Shown: one piece after another, positions 29,233-38,518 of the stretch
How positions within the stretch are numbered: position 1 is the stretch's first letter
Layout: each line of letters opens with the position of its first letter
Source of the DNA: Allobosea sp. UNC402CLCol
Lineage (GTDB): Bacteria > Pseudomonadota > Alphaproteobacteria > Rhizobiales > Beijerinckiaceae
Assembly: GCF_000745475.1 (NCBI RefSeq)
Contig: NZ_JQJJ01000001.1
Location: 1-64,000 of the forward strand
Length of the DNA: 64,000 bases
Direction of reading: 5' to 3'
The notes under the pieces: model-generated
The model's database searches: none
What the model was told of the DNA's origin: nothing
The model's input: only the letters and a program-made list of their open reading frames with translations
Program-made: the position numbers and the translations under genes

Positions 29233-30331
29233 CGAAGCGTCTCTGGTGGAAGGGAGAAAAGGTTTCGGAGAGCGAGCCGGCCGTGATCGCCTCGGCGAGG
29301 GGATCGGCATGGAAGGCCGCGAGCGTCACGCCGGAATGACAGAGCGCGACGAAGGCGCCGGGATGGCTCTCCGATTGCGCGTAGATCGGGTAGCCGTCGG
29401 GCGTCATGATCCGCAGGCCCGCCCATTGCCGGACGAGCCCGGCATGCGCGAGCGCGGGAATGGTCCGGACCGTCTTGCGGCTCAGCGAGGCGGCGGCTTC
29501 GGTGGTGGTCGAGGCATCGAAGCCGACCTCGTCCTTGGTCGCACCGATCATCACCGTGCCTTCCGCGGTCTGGCGCAGGCCGCTGGCGGGCAGGGGCAGG
29601 AAGGGGGCGAGCCGCTCGGTGACGAGCACCTGGCCCCGTTCCGGATGCACCGGCACGTCGAGCCCGACCTGCCGGCCGAGAGCCACCGAGCCGAGCCCGG
29701 CGGCGATGACGATGCGCGGCGCCGTCAATGTCTCGCCGTCGAGCACGAGACGGAAATCCGCACCGGCCCGCTCGATCCGCTCGACGCGGGCGCGATGGCG
29801 GATGCTGCCGCCGAGGCGGACCAGCCCGCCATGCAGCGCCGCCAGAAGCCGCAGCGGATTGGCGTAGCCGTCATGCCGGCCGAAGCTCGCGCCCGTCACG
29901 TCGGGACCGAGCCCGGCCTTGGGCAGCAGGCGCTCCAGCGCCGGCCGGTCGAGCATCTCCCAGTCCGGCTCGCCGTCGCCGCGCTGGTTGTGCAGGCGCA
30001 TCAGGTCGAGGCGGCGCTTCTCGAAGGCCTCCTCCCCGAGGCAGAAGGCGAGGCCGCCATTCTGCTCGTAAGCGAGATCGCTTCCCGTCTCGGCTTCGAG
30101 CGCATCGGAAAAGCCGCGCCATAGCGCGATGCTCCGGCGCGTCAGGGCCTGATAGGCCGGCATGCCGAGCCCCTTGCCCTGCAGCCAGACCAGGCCGAAA
30201 TTGGCGCGGGCCGCGCGGAAGTCGCCATCGTCGCCGTCGAGCAGCAGCACGTTCTGGCGTCGCTTCGCCAGGCCGTAGGCGATGGCTGCCCCGACCGTTC
30301 CCCCTCCGATGACGACGATGTCAGGCCGCAT
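29213..30331 (-). CDS. FAD-dependent oxidoreductase, HcnC/OoxB-like DAO subunit
   Basis: 372 residues. FAD motif VVIGGGTVGAAIAYGLAKR at residues ~6-24; the late Gly-rich part reads FVALCHSGVTLAAFHADPL. This fits the beta subunit of three-part amine or imino-acid dehydrogenases. It is the first gene of the six-gene overlapping operon running down to 24602. It is divergent from the LysR gene at 30424, which probably regulates it. Substrates of close families are opines, D-proline derivatives and glycine. Confidence 0.9.
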   Translation of the reverse strand: MRPDIVVIGGGTVGAAIAYGLAKRRQNVLLLDGDDGDFRAARANFGLVWLQGKGLGMPAYQALTRRSIALWRGFSDALEAETGSDLAYEQNGGLAFCLGEEAFEKRRLDLMRLHNQRGDGEPDWEMLDRPALERLLPKAGLGPDVTGASFGRHDGYANPLRLLAALHGGLVRLGGSIRHRARVERIERAGADFRLVLDGETLTAPRIVIAAGLGSVALGRQVGLDVPVHPERGQVLVTERLAPFLPLPASGLRQTAEGTVMIGATKDEVGFDASTTTEAAASLSRKTVRTIPALAHAGLVRQWAGLRIMTPDGYPIYAQSESHPGAFVALCHSGVTLAAFHADPLAEAITAGSLSETFSPFHQRRFDVPQAA

Positions 30332-30423
30332 GTGAATTTCCCTTGCCGGCTGAGACGTTAGGGAGCCATCTTGTATTTCGTCAAAGTCGTTTTTTGCTGG
30401 TTCCTATTCTTCAGGGTTATGCG

Positions 30424-31341
30424 ATGGTTCGGCGGCTCAACCTGCGTCAGGTCGAAGCCTTCAAGGCGGTCATCGAATACGGCACGGTGAGCCGCGCCGC
30501 CGAGATGATGAACATCTCGCAGCCCGCGATGAGCAAGCTGATCGCCCATCTCGAGGCCGATACGGGCTTGCAGCTCTTCGACAGGGTGAAGGGGCGGCTG
30601 GCGCCGTCGCGGCGCGGCATGCGGCTCTATGAGGAGATCGACCGCATCTTCGCGGGCGTGCGCCAGGTCGAGAATGCGGTGGAGGCCATCCGCCGCGACG
30701 AGCAGAGCCGGCTCCTGATCGGCGTCATGCCGGCGCTGTCGGGCTCCTTCATCCAGGAAGCGACCTCGCGCTTCCTGAAGGCGCAGCCCGGGGTGTTCTG
30801 TTCGGTGCAGTCGCGCAGCTCGCAATGGATCGCGGACGGGCTCGTCACCCGCAAGCTCGATGTCGGGCTGATCGTCGCGCCGATCGACAATCCCTATATC
30901 GTGGCGGAGCCGCTCATGGCGCATCCGGTCGTCTGCATCCTGCCGCTCGACCATCCGCTCGCGGCGCGGGAGGTGATCACGCCCCGCGACCTCGAAGGCG
31001 TTCCCTTCGTTTCCTTCGATCCCGAAAGCCATACCAGCCGGAGCATCGGCCGGGTCCTGGATGCCCATGGCGTCGTGCCGAACATCGTCATGGTGGCGAA
31101 CGTCTCGCCCACGCTCTGCGAATTCGTCGCCGCGGGAACGGGCGTCTCGCTGGTGCATCCGCTGATCGTCGGCGGATTGCGCGACAAGCTTGCCATCCGG
31201 CGCTTCGAGCCGGGCGTTCAGCTCCATTTCCAGCTCTGCCGCATCCGCGACAGCCGCAACGCCCGGCTGGTCGATGCCTTTCTGCGGGGCGCACGCGAGG
31301 TGGCGGCCGAGATTTCGCAGAGGATCCTTACGCCGGGCTGA
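30424..31341 (+). CDS. LysR-family regulator, OccR/NocR-like
   Basis: 305 residues. Helix-turn-helix region begins LNLRQVEAFKAVIEYGTVSRA and continues NISQPAMSKLIAHLE. This N-terminus resembles regulators of opine catabolism. ATG 30424 follows AGGGT; an upstream frame opening at 30343 lacks family sequence. It sits between the dehydrogenase operon and the PrpD/SBP pair, both on the other strand, so it may control both. Its 3' end overlaps the convergent PrpD gene by 14 bp. Confidence 0.88.
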   Translation: MVRRLNLRQVEAFKAVIEYGTVSRAAEMMNISQPAMSKLIAHLEADTGLQLFDRVKGRLAPSRRGMRLYEEIDRIFAGVRQVENAVEAIRRDEQSRLLIGVMPALSGSFIQEATSRFLKAQPGVFCSVQSRSSQWIADGLVTRKLDVGLIVAPIDNPYIVAEPLMAHPVVCILPLDHPLAAREVITPRDLEGVPFVSFDPESHTSRSIGRVLDAHGVVPNIVMVANVSPTLCEFVAAGTGVSLVHPLIVGGLRDKLAIRRFEPGVQLHFQLCRIRDSRNARLVDAFLRGAREVAAEISQRILTPG

Positions 31342-32671
31342 GCCTCAGGGTCGCGAAGGCTTGCAGCAGCGGAGCGTGATCGCCGTCGCGCAGGCGGCGA
31401 AGCGCGGCAAGCAAGGACTGCCGTTGCGCCGATGTGGCGACGAGCCGGCAGGCCCGTTCCAGCTTGGCCTCGAGATCGGCCCAGGACGGCGGATCCGAGG
31501 CTTCGCCGCGCGGCGCCGTGACGGGCGAGGCGAAGGAGCGTCCCTCGATGTGGATGGTGACGCGGGACAGGGTCTGCGCCGGAAAGCGGGCGTCGAGCGC
31601 GGGGTCGAGACTCAGCGAGACCTTTTCCGCGAGGGCGACGATCTCGGGCCGGTCGACGGCCGTTTCCGTCAGCGGCAGCAGCGCCTCCGGCCCGTCGATC
31701 GCGAGCAGGGCGAGGCAATAGGGGATCGAGAACTGGATATCGGTGAAGCTCTGTGGCCGTGGCCGGTTCGCCAGGCGCAGGGCGCCGCTATAGGTCGCGA
31801 CCTCGATGGCGTCGATGCGGTGCGGCTCGATGCGGTTTTCGGCGATGAGGCTCACAAGCGCCTCGGCCGGCGCATGGACATGCCGGCAGCAGGCATGGAA
31901 CTTCATGTAGTTGCGCGCAATGTAATGCTGTCGGCCGAGACCCTCCGCCAGCCCTTCGAGCAAAAAATGCTCGTCATTATCGAGGAGCGCCAGAGGGCCG
32001 GTATGTCCCGCCTCGGCCAGCAGCAGCGCGTTCGCGGCCGTCACGCTCGACCAGGGAATGCCTTCCTTGACGTCGCTGCCTTCCTGCGCGCGGAAGGCGG
32101 GCCCCGCCCCGGCATAGAGCTGGTTGGGCGCGCTGATGCCGGCGATGGCAAAACCATGCGCCAGTTGCTCCGCCGGCGTGCGCCTCAGAAAGCCGAGGGC
32201 CGCGACGACGCCGTAGCCTGACCACATCCCGGTATTGGCATAGAAGCGTCGGGCCGCGCCGACCGCGACGCCGACCTCGTAGCCGACGACGATCGCCTGC
32301 AGCAGCTCGTCCGTCGTGGCCCCTGCCTCCTGTGCCGCTGCGAAGGCGGCCGGGATGATCGCGGCTCCGGGATGGCCGCGCGCGATCCGGTGCCCGTCGT
32401 CGAGATCGAGTGCGGCGGAAGCCGAGGCATTGCACCAGATCGCGCCGGCAAGGCCCGAGCTCTGCCCCGTGAACCAGACGGACAGGGCACCGCCGGCCAT
32501 GGTCACCCGCGCGACCTGCCGAACCGCGCGCGGGCCTGGCGCCGCGATGCCGGCGGCCGCGGCCGCCACGAGATCGAGCACGCTGCGGCAGGCCGCCTCC
32601 CGCAGTTCCGCCGTCAGGGGCTCGCGGCGGGCGGCGCCGATAGAGGCCGCGAGGTGTCGCACGATCTCCAC
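31328..32671 (-). CDS. MmgE/PrpD family protein
   Basis: 447 residues, full family length, from GTG 32669-32671 after GGGAG. PrpD-like features include ASASAALDLDDGHRIARGHPG and FHACCRHVHAPAEAL. The family includes 2-methylcitrate dehydratase and iminodisuccinate epimerase-like or cis-aconitate decarboxylase relatives. It lies 24 bp after the SBP gene, so it is co-transcribed with a solute receptor, not with methylcitrate genes. A dehydratase or epimerase acting on the imported opine-like acid is plausible. Confidence 0.88.
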   Translation of the reverse strand: MEIVRHLAASIGAARREPLTAELREAACRSVLDLVAAAAAGIAAPGPRAVRQVARVTMAGGALSVWFTGQSSGLAGAIWCNASASAALDLDDGHRIARGHPGAAIIPAAFAAAQEAGATTDELLQAIVVGYEVGVAVGAARRFYANTGMWSGYGVVAALGFLRRTPAEQLAHGFAIAGISAPNQLYAGAGPAFRAQEGSDVKEGIPWSSVTAANALLLAEAGHTGPLALLDNDEHFLLEGLAEGLGRQHYIARNYMKFHACCRHVHAPAEALVSLIAENRIEPHRIDAIEVATYSGALRLANRPRPQSFTDIQFSIPYCLALLAIDGPEALLPLTETAVDRPEIVALAEKVSLSLDPALDARFPAQTLSRVTIHIEGRSFASPVTAPRGEASDPPSWADLEAKLERACRLVATSAQRQSLLAALRRLRDGDHAPLLQAFATLRLSPA

Positions 32672-32695
32672 GGCGGAGCTCCCGGCTCGGGCGCC

Positions 32696-34246
32696 TCAGC
32701 GCGGCTTCAGCGTGGTGGCTTCGGTGATCGGCGGGGCGAGGTTCATCGCGCCCTTGAGCTCGTAGCCGAGATCGAGCCGGTCGCTGCGCGCCCAGACCTG
32801 CCGCAGCTCGAACAGCGGGATGGCGCAGACATCCTCCATGATCTTGCGCTGCGCCTCCTTCCACAGGGCCTTCTGCGTGTCGGCATCCGGCGCGGTGCGT
32901 GCTTCCTCGATCTCCTTGTCGGCGACCTTGCAGTGCGAGAAATTGGTCGCGGCGGTCGGCGTGCCCACCGTCGCCCGCGAATGGAAGAACTCGCTGAGAT
33001 AGGTGTCGGCGATGGGGAAGCGCGCCGCCCCGTAAAAGACCAGGCCGCTCAGGTCCTTGCGCGTCTGGCTCTGATAGGTGGCGTGGTCGACGACCTGCAT
33101 CTCGAGCTTGATCCCGGCCTTGGCGAGCTGCGCCTGGATGATCTCCATGATCGGCTGCTGCGCCGAGATGTTCGAGACGATGGCCTTGATCGTCACGCCG
33201 TCCTTGTGGCCAGCCTCGGCGAGCAGTTCCTTGGCCTTGGCGAGATTGAAGTCGTAGCGGACCGAGCAGTCCTCGCCGAGATAGCCGGGCGGCACGATCG
33301 AGCAGCCCTTGGGGCCAACATCCTTGCCGACATAGCGCACGAGATCGTCGACATTGACCGCGGCGGCGATGGCGCGGCGCACGCGGATGTCGTCCAGCGG
33401 CGGCTGGCTCTGGTTGAGGTGCAGCAGCCGGTATTCGCCGGGCCGGAAGATCTCGACATTGAAGCCCGCACGCTTGCGGGCGGAATCGACCCAGCGCTGC
33501 TCGCGCTTGGCATAGATCAGATCGACCTCGCCTGAGGTGAAGGCGAGCTCGCGGGCGCTGTCGGAGGGGATGGCGCGGATCACGATGCTGTCGATCTTCG
33601 GCTTGCCGCGGAAATAGTTCGGGTTGGCGGCGAGCTTGACGTATTGCTGGGTCACCTGCTCGACATAGGTGAAGGGGCCGGTGCCGACGGGATTCGTGCC
33701 GAATTTGTCGCCCAGCTCCTCGGCCGCCTTGCGGCTGACGATGTTGCCGCCATGGTAGTTCGTGACGCGGCCGAGGAAATTGACGTCCGTATATTTCAGC
33801 GTGACCCGAACCGTGAGGTCGTCGAGCTTCTCGATCTTTTCGATCGCCGCGAAATCCGAGGAGAAGGTCGAGCGCTTGGGGTCGGCCGAGCGCTGCAGCG
33901 AATAGACGACATCGTCCGCCGAGAGCGTGCCCCAGTCGCCATGGAACTTGACCCCCTGGCGGAGATGGAACGTCCAGACCTTGCCGTCCGGCGACTGCTC
34001 CCAGCGCTCGGCCAGATCCGGCTCGATATCCTTCGGATCGGCGCTCCCGGGCTTGAAGCGGACGAGGCCGTTATACATCCAGCCGATCACGGTCTTGTCG
34101 CTGGTGGAGCTGGCGCGGTGCGCATCGAGCGTCGAGACATTGCCGTCCCCGGCGACGCGCAGCACGGTCTCCTGGGCCATGCCTGCGACCGGCAGGCAGG
34201 CGGCGAGCACCAGGCCGGCGAGCCCGACGACAGAGTTCCTGATCAT
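32696..34246 (-). CDS. ABC substrate-binding protein, SBP_bac_5 family
   Basis: 516 residues. Signal peptide at about 1-24 (ending VAGMAQE). Family features include STLDAHRASSTSDKTVIGWM and EPDLAERWEQSPDGKVWTF. ATG 34244-34246 follows GAGGGGA. It is probably the receptor for the permeases at 24602-26412, since no other receptor is in that unit. It is followed by the PrpD gene. Confidence 0.9.
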   Translation of the reverse strand: MIRNSVVGLAGLVLAACLPVAGMAQETVLRVAGDGNVSTLDAHRASSTSDKTVIGWMYNGLVRFKPGSADPKDIEPDLAERWEQSPDGKVWTFHLRQGVKFHGDWGTLSADDVVYSLQRSADPKRSTFSSDFAAIEKIEKLDDLTVRVTLKYTDVNFLGRVTNYHGGNIVSRKAAEELGDKFGTNPVGTGPFTYVEQVTQQYVKLAANPNYFRGKPKIDSIVIRAIPSDSARELAFTSGEVDLIYAKREQRWVDSARKRAGFNVEIFRPGEYRLLHLNQSQPPLDDIRVRRAIAAAVNVDDLVRYVGKDVGPKGCSIVPPGYLGEDCSVRYDFNLAKAKELLAEAGHKDGVTIKAIVSNISAQQPIMEIIQAQLAKAGIKLEMQVVDHATYQSQTRKDLSGLVFYGAARFPIADTYLSEFFHSRATVGTPTAATNFSHCKVADKEIEEARTAPDADTQKALWKEAQRKIMEDVCAIPLFELRQVWARSDRLDLGYELKGAMNLAPPITEATTLKPR

Positions 34247-34451
34247 GCAATCCCCTCGACTTTGTTTCTTGGCTCCAGTCTGGGCGCTGCGATCCCAGGC
34301 TGTCCAAGTCGAAATCGGGTGGGGCGTATTCTGATTGGTTATAGAAGAGGGGCTCGCGGCAGCCGCCATCGACGGCATCACGCGGATGGCGCGATATCGC
34401 GACGTTCGAAAAGGCTGCGATGCCGATGGCCGGACGGGTCTGCGGGTGGCG

Positions 34452-35396
34452 TCAGGACTTGAACAGCTTGAAGTGGCTGTTGAATTCCCGGTAGCTGGTT
34501 TCCAGGATCCTGGTGCCGCCTTGTGTCTTCAGCGTCTCGCCGGTCGCCACGCCGAGATCGGCCGCTGTCTCCGCCGGCCCTTCCTCGGTGGCGATGATGC
34601 GCTCCTGCCCATCGAGCGAGGTGACCTGAGCCTGCAGCGTCAGCCGGCCGTCCTTCCAGTTCGCGCAGGCCCCGACCGGCAGGCTGCAGCCTGCTCCCAG
34701 CGTATGCATCATGGCGCGCTCGGCATCGACTTCGGCGCGCGTCTGCGGGCACTGGATGGCCTGCAGCACCTTGAGGATGTCGCTGTCCTGCGCACGCGCC
34801 TCGATGCCGAGGGCGCCCTGGCCGACGGCATAGGGGAAGGCATGGGGATCGAGCGCCTCGGTCGTCGCATCGGCGAGGCCGAGGCGCCTCAGGCCGGCCT
34901 CGGCGAGAATCACGGCATCGAGGGCGTCATCCCCCTCGATCTTGGCCAGCCGGGGGCCGACATTCCCGCGGATCGGCACGACCGTCACGTCCGGCCGCAG
35001 GCTCAGGATCTGCGCGCGCCGGCGCAAGGAGCCGGTGCCGACCCGTGCGCCGGGACGCAGGCTTTCCAGCGTCGCGCCGCAGAGAGCGTCGCGCGGATCT
35101 TCGCGCTTGGGCACGGCGGCGAGCACGAGCCCGTCGCGCAGGGTCGTCGGCAGATCCTTCAGGGAATGGACGACGAAGTCCACCTCGTTGCGAAGAAGCT
35201 GCTCCTCATGCTCGGTCGTGAAGACGCCGACCATGCGAAACTGGTGGAATTCCGACACCCTGTCGCGATCGGCGACGGTCGAAGCCGATCGGATCTCGAA
35301 TTCGATATCCGGGAATGCCGCCTTGATCAGGCCGATGACGAAGTTGGTCTGAGCCATCGCCAGCGGGCTTCGGCGGGTGCCGACTCGAAGCAACAT
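34452..35396 (-). CDS. hemC: HemC-like hydroxymethylbilane synthase, divergent
   Basis: 314 residues. Porphobilinogen deaminase joins four porphobilinogens into hydroxymethylbilane. Conserved parts: catalytic Asp81 in VVHSLKDLP, GSLRRRAQ, RGNVGPRL, and the cofactor cysteine Cys237 in GAGCSLPVG. The stretch that is normally GKGLFxKEL reads MVGVFTTEHEEQLL, so its two conserved lysines are missing, and the usual STxGD reads STVADRD. It stands alone between catabolic units with no other haem gene. It may be a second, diverged copy rather than the main HemC. Confidence 0.85.
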   Translation of the reverse strand: MLLRVGTRRSPLAMAQTNFVIGLIKAAFPDIEFEIRSASTVADRDRVSEFHQFRMVGVFTTEHEEQLLRNEVDFVVHSLKDLPTTLRDGLVLAAVPKREDPRDALCGATLESLRPGARVGTGSLRRRAQILSLRPDVTVVPIRGNVGPRLAKIEGDDALDAVILAEAGLRRLGLADATTEALDPHAFPYAVGQGALGIEARAQDSDILKVLQAIQCPQTRAEVDAERAMMHTLGAGCSLPVGACANWKDGRLTLQAQVTSLDGQERIIATEEGPAETAADLGVATGETLKTQGGTRILETSYREFNSHFKLFKS

Positions 35397-35535
35397 TTGT
35401 TCTTTCCGAATTCAGGTAGCGGACTGCCCAATGTGACCGGGGCTGTAACATCGCTCACCCGGCGCGCCTAGTGCCGCCATGCGGGAACGAGCCGCGACTG
35501 AATGCGGGCAGGCCGCCAATGTCCGGCGGATCTGC

Positions 35536-36336
35536 TCAATGATGCGCGAGGATTTCCCCGAGAAAGGCACGCGAGCGCTCGTGCCGCGGGTTCGAGAAGA
35601 ACGCGTCCGGCGCGTTCTCCTCGACGATCTCGCCATCGGCCATGAAGATCACGCGGTCGGCCACCTGGCGTGCGAAGCCCATTTCATGGGTGACGCAGAT
35701 CATGGTCATGCCGTCGCGCGCCAGGGACACCATCGTGTCCAGCACTTCCTTGACCATTTCCGGATCGAGTGCCGAGGTCGGCTCGTCGAACAGCATGGCC
35801 TTGGGCTCCATGCACAAGGCGCGCGCGATCGCGACGCGCTGCTGCTGGCCGCCGGAGAGCTGGGCCGGGTATTTCGCCGCCTGGTCGCCGATGCGCACCC
35901 GCTCCAGGTACTTCCGGGCCGTCTCTTCCGCCTCGGCGCGCGAGAGCTTGCGCACCCGCATCGGCGCGAGGATGCAGTTTTCCAGCACCGTCTTGTGCGG
36001 AAACAGGTTGAATTGCTGGAACACCATGCCGACCTCGCGGCGCACGGCATCGACGGCGTCCTGGCTGTCGCTCAGCCGGTGGCCAGCCACCACGATCTCT
36101 CCGCTCGCGATCGGTTCGAGATGGTTGATGCAGCGGATCAGCGTCGATTTGCCCGAGCCGGAGGGGCCGCAAAGCACGATCTTCTCGCCCTTGGTGACGG
36201 AGAAGTCGATGCCCTTGAGGGCATGGAACGGGCCGTAGAATTTCTCGACCTGCCGCATCTCGATCATCGGAGCGGCCTCTTTTGGGAAGGCGCGGCTGGC
36301 GCTGTCATGGGTCCGGGTCACGTCGATCTCCCTCAT
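35536..36336 (-). CDS. ABC importer ATPase, polar amino acid (GlnQ) type
   Basis: 266 residues. Walker [10 protein letters not shown], signature [10 protein letters not shown], Walker [15 protein letters not shown] start at ATG 36334-36336, which forms an ATGA junction with the permease stop; a start at 36267 ([10 protein letters not shown]) would give the more usual length. It is the last gene of a seven-gene unit that begins with the receptor at 40928. Confidence 0.93.
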   Translation of the reverse strand: MREIDVTRTHDSASRAFPKEAAPMIEMRQVEKFYGPFHALKGIDFSVTKGEKIVLCGPSGSGKSTLIRCINHLEPIASGEIVVAGHRLSDSQDAVDAVRREVGMVFQQFNLFPHKTVLENCILAPMRVRKLSRAEAEETARKYLERVRIGDQAAKYPAQLSGGQQQRVAIARALCMEPKAMLFDEPTSALDPEMVKEVLDTMVSLARDGMTMICVTHEMGFARQVADRVIFMADGEIVEENAPDAFFSNPRHERSRAFLGEILAHH

Positions 36337-36977
36337 TTTGCCGCCCCGGCCGCCATTCGCTGCTCGAGCCTGCGGCCCCAGAGCGACAGTGGCCAGCACA
36401 TGGCGCAGTACAGCGCGCCCACCACGCCGAAGACGAGCAAGGGCTTGTAGATCTGGTTGGAAACGATGGTGCCGGCCCGGGTCAATTCGATGAAGCCGAC
36501 GATCGCGGCGAGCGACGTCCCCTTGAGCAATTGCACGAGGAAGCCGACGGTCGCCGGCAGCGAGAGCTTGAAGGCCTGCGGCATGACGACGTCGACCATC
36601 CGGCTCCAGCCGGGCAGGCCGAGCGCATTGGCGGCCTCGCTCTGGCCTGATGGCACGGCCTGGATCGCGCCGCGCCAGATCTCGCCGAGGAAGGCCGAGG
36701 CATGCGCCGTCAGCGCGACCGAGACGGCGGCCCAGGCCGGGAAGTTGAAGCCGAGCAGCGGCAGGCCGAAATAGGCGACGAAGAGCTGCATCAGCAGCGG
36801 CGTGCCCTGGAACACCCCGATCCAGCAGATCATCGGAATCCGCAGCCAGGGCGAAGGCGAGACCCTGAGCACCGCAACGACGATGCCGAACAGGATGCCG
36901 CCGACGAAGCCGATGACGGTGAGGAACAAGGTCCAGAGCAGGCCTTGCAGCAGATAGGTCAGTTCCTGGATGCCCAT
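36333..36977 (-). CDS. ABC importer permease, polar amino acid (HisM/GlnP) type
   Basis: 214 residues from ATG 36975-36977, preceded by GAGGAGG. Features: [40 protein letters not shown], and the EAA loop [20 protein letters not shown]. It has about five membrane segments. It pairs with the next permease to form a heterodimeric pore. Confidence 0.93.
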   Translation of the reverse strand: MGIQELTYLLQGLLWTLFLTVIGFVGGILFGIVVAVLRVSPSPWLRIPMICWIGVFQGTPLLMQLFVAYFGLPLLGFNFPAWAAVSVALTAHASAFLGEIWRGAIQAVPSGQSEAANALGLPGWSRMVDVVMPQAFKLSLPATVGFLVQLLKGTSLAAIVGFIELTRAGTIVSNQIYKPLLVFGVVGALYCAMCWPLSLWGRRLEQRMAAGAAK

Positions 36978-36988
36978 GTCCTGCCTCC

Positions 36989-37651
36989 TCAGCGCTGCGG
37001 ATAGCTGAAGGCCCAGCGGCCCAGCGCCGCGAGCAGCCACATCGTGACCAGCGAGATCACCAGATAGATCGAGGTCAGCGTGAAATAGACCTCGAAGCTG
37101 CGGAAGGTTTCCGCCTCGATGCGCTGGCCGACCGAGGTCAGTTCATAGGCGGAGATCGAGGTGCAGATCGCCGTGGTCAGCGTCAGCAGGATGAACTGGC
37201 TGGCGAGCGAGGGATAGATCGCGCGCAGCGCCGGGATGAGCACGATCAGCCGGAAGACCTCGTGCTTGTGCAGGCCGAGCGCCAGGCCGGCTTCCGTCTG
37301 CCCCTTCGGGATGCTCTCGACGCCGCCGCGGATGATCTCGATCGCATAGGCGCCGCCATTGAGGCCGAGCGCCAGGATGGCCGTGACCGTCGGATTCAGG
37401 CGGACGCCCGCGAGCGGCAGCGCGAAGAACAGAAAGAAGATCTGCACCAGGAACGGCGTGTTGCGGATGATCTCGACGAAGAGCGTCACCAGCAGCGAGG
37501 GGATCCGCATCTGCATCCGCAGGATGACCACGCCCGTGACACCGACGACCATGGCGATGACCATGCCGGAAAAGGCCAGGAACAAGGTTCCCAGCGCTCC
37601 GAACAGCAGCGATTTCCAGGCGTCGGCCACGACGCTGAAGTCGAGAGTCAT
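36989..37651 (-). CDS. ABC importer permease, polar amino acid (HisQ/GlnP) type
   Basis: 220 residues. Features: [20 protein letters not shown] and the EAA loop [20 protein letters not shown], both characteristic of the HisMQ family. It lies 27 bp after the aldo-keto reductase stop, within the same operon. Confidence 0.93.
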   Translation of the reverse strand: MTLDFSVVADAWKSLLFGALGTLFLAFSGMVIAMVVGVTGVVILRMQMRIPSLLVTLFVEIIRNTPFLVQIFFLFFALPLAGVRLNPTVTAILALGLNGGAYAIEIIRGGVESIPKGQTEAGLALGLHKHEVFRLIVLIPALRAIYPSLASQFILLTLTTAICTSISAYELTSVGQRIEAETFRSFEVYFTLTSIYLVISLVTMWLLAALGRWAFSYPQR

Positions 37652-37678
37652 CGTTCTTCCCTTGCGGTGCGCTTTGTC

Positions 37679-38518
37679 TCAGTCATCCCAGGCGGGCGCC
37701 CACTCGAAGCTGGAATAGCGCTGGCCGCGGGCAAGCCCGTGGATCGCAGCCATGTCTTCCGGCGACAGCTCGAAATCGAAGATCTCGAGATTGGCCCGCA
37801 TGTTCTCGGGCTTGGACGAGCGCGGGATCGCGCCGACGCCATCTTGCTGGACCAGCCAGCGCAGCGTCACCTGTCCCGCCGACTTCCCGTATTTGCGGCC
37901 GAGCGCATTGAGCAGGTCGTTGTCGAAGACCTTGCCGCGCGCGATCGGCTGGTAGGCGTTCAGCAGCATGCCGGCGCGCCGCATCCGGGCCAGCAGCTTC
38001 TCCTGCGACAGGAAGGGGTGATACTCGACCTGATTGCAGAACAATTCGGCCTTGTGGATCTCCAGCGCCTCGTCGAGCAGCGCGACTGGGAAGTTGCTGA
38101 CGCCGATCAATCGCGTGCGTCCCTTCCGCTTCTCCTCGGCGAAGGCTGCCAGCGTCTCAGCCAGCGGAACATCCTTCGCCGGCCAGTGGACGAGCAGCAG
38201 GTCGACCTGGTCGAGCCCGAGCCGGTCGAGGCTTTCGTCGACGCGGCGATGGACGGTCTCCGGTGCGAGGTCGTTGAACCAGATCTTGGTCGTGACGAAG
38301 AGCTCGCCGCGCGGTACGCCGGAGGCGCGGATCGCCCGCCCGACCTCGGCCTCGTTGCCATAGCGGATCGCCGTATCGATCTGCCGGTAGCCGAGATCGA
38401 TCGCGGTACGGATCGCCGCCTCGCCGGCAGGGCCGGTGATCTCGAAGGTTCCGAACCCCAGAGCCGGAATGACCTCGCCCTGGATCGTCTTGGTCGTGGC
38501 TGCGATCGTGCCGGTCAT
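37679..38518 (-). CDS. Aldo-keto reductase
   Basis: 279 residues, usual length for bacterial AKR5-type enzymes. The catalytic tetrad is visible: Asp48, Tyr53, Lys78 and His111 (LLLVHWP). NADPH-binding features are IPRSSKPENMRANL. It reduces carbonyls or, in reverse, oxidises alcohols. ATG 38516-38518 overlaps the upstream stop by 4 bp, so it is coupled to the Gfo/Idh/MocA enzyme. Two different oxidoreductases in one ABC operon suggest a polyhydroxy substrate. Confidence 0.92.
   Translation of the reverse strand: MTGTIAATTKTIQGEVIPALGFGTFEITGPAGEAAIRTAIDLGYRQIDTAIRYGNEAEVGRAIRASGVPRGELFVTTKIWFNDLAPETVHRRVDESLDRLGLDQVDLLLVHWPAKDVPLAETLAAFAEEKRKGRTRLIGVSNFPVALLDEALEIHKAELFCNQVEYHPFLSQEKLLARMRRAGMLLNAYQPIARGKVFDNDLLNALGRKYGKSAGQVTLRWLVQQDGVGAIPRSSKPENMRANLEIFDFELSPEDMAAIHGLARGQRYSSFEWAPAWDD

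Noticed and set aside
31328..32671. Reading the MmgE/PrpD gene as a methylcitrate cycle prpD
   Set aside because: No prpB, prpC or propionate gene is near, and it is co-transcribed with a peptide/opine-type receptor, so only the family name is supported.
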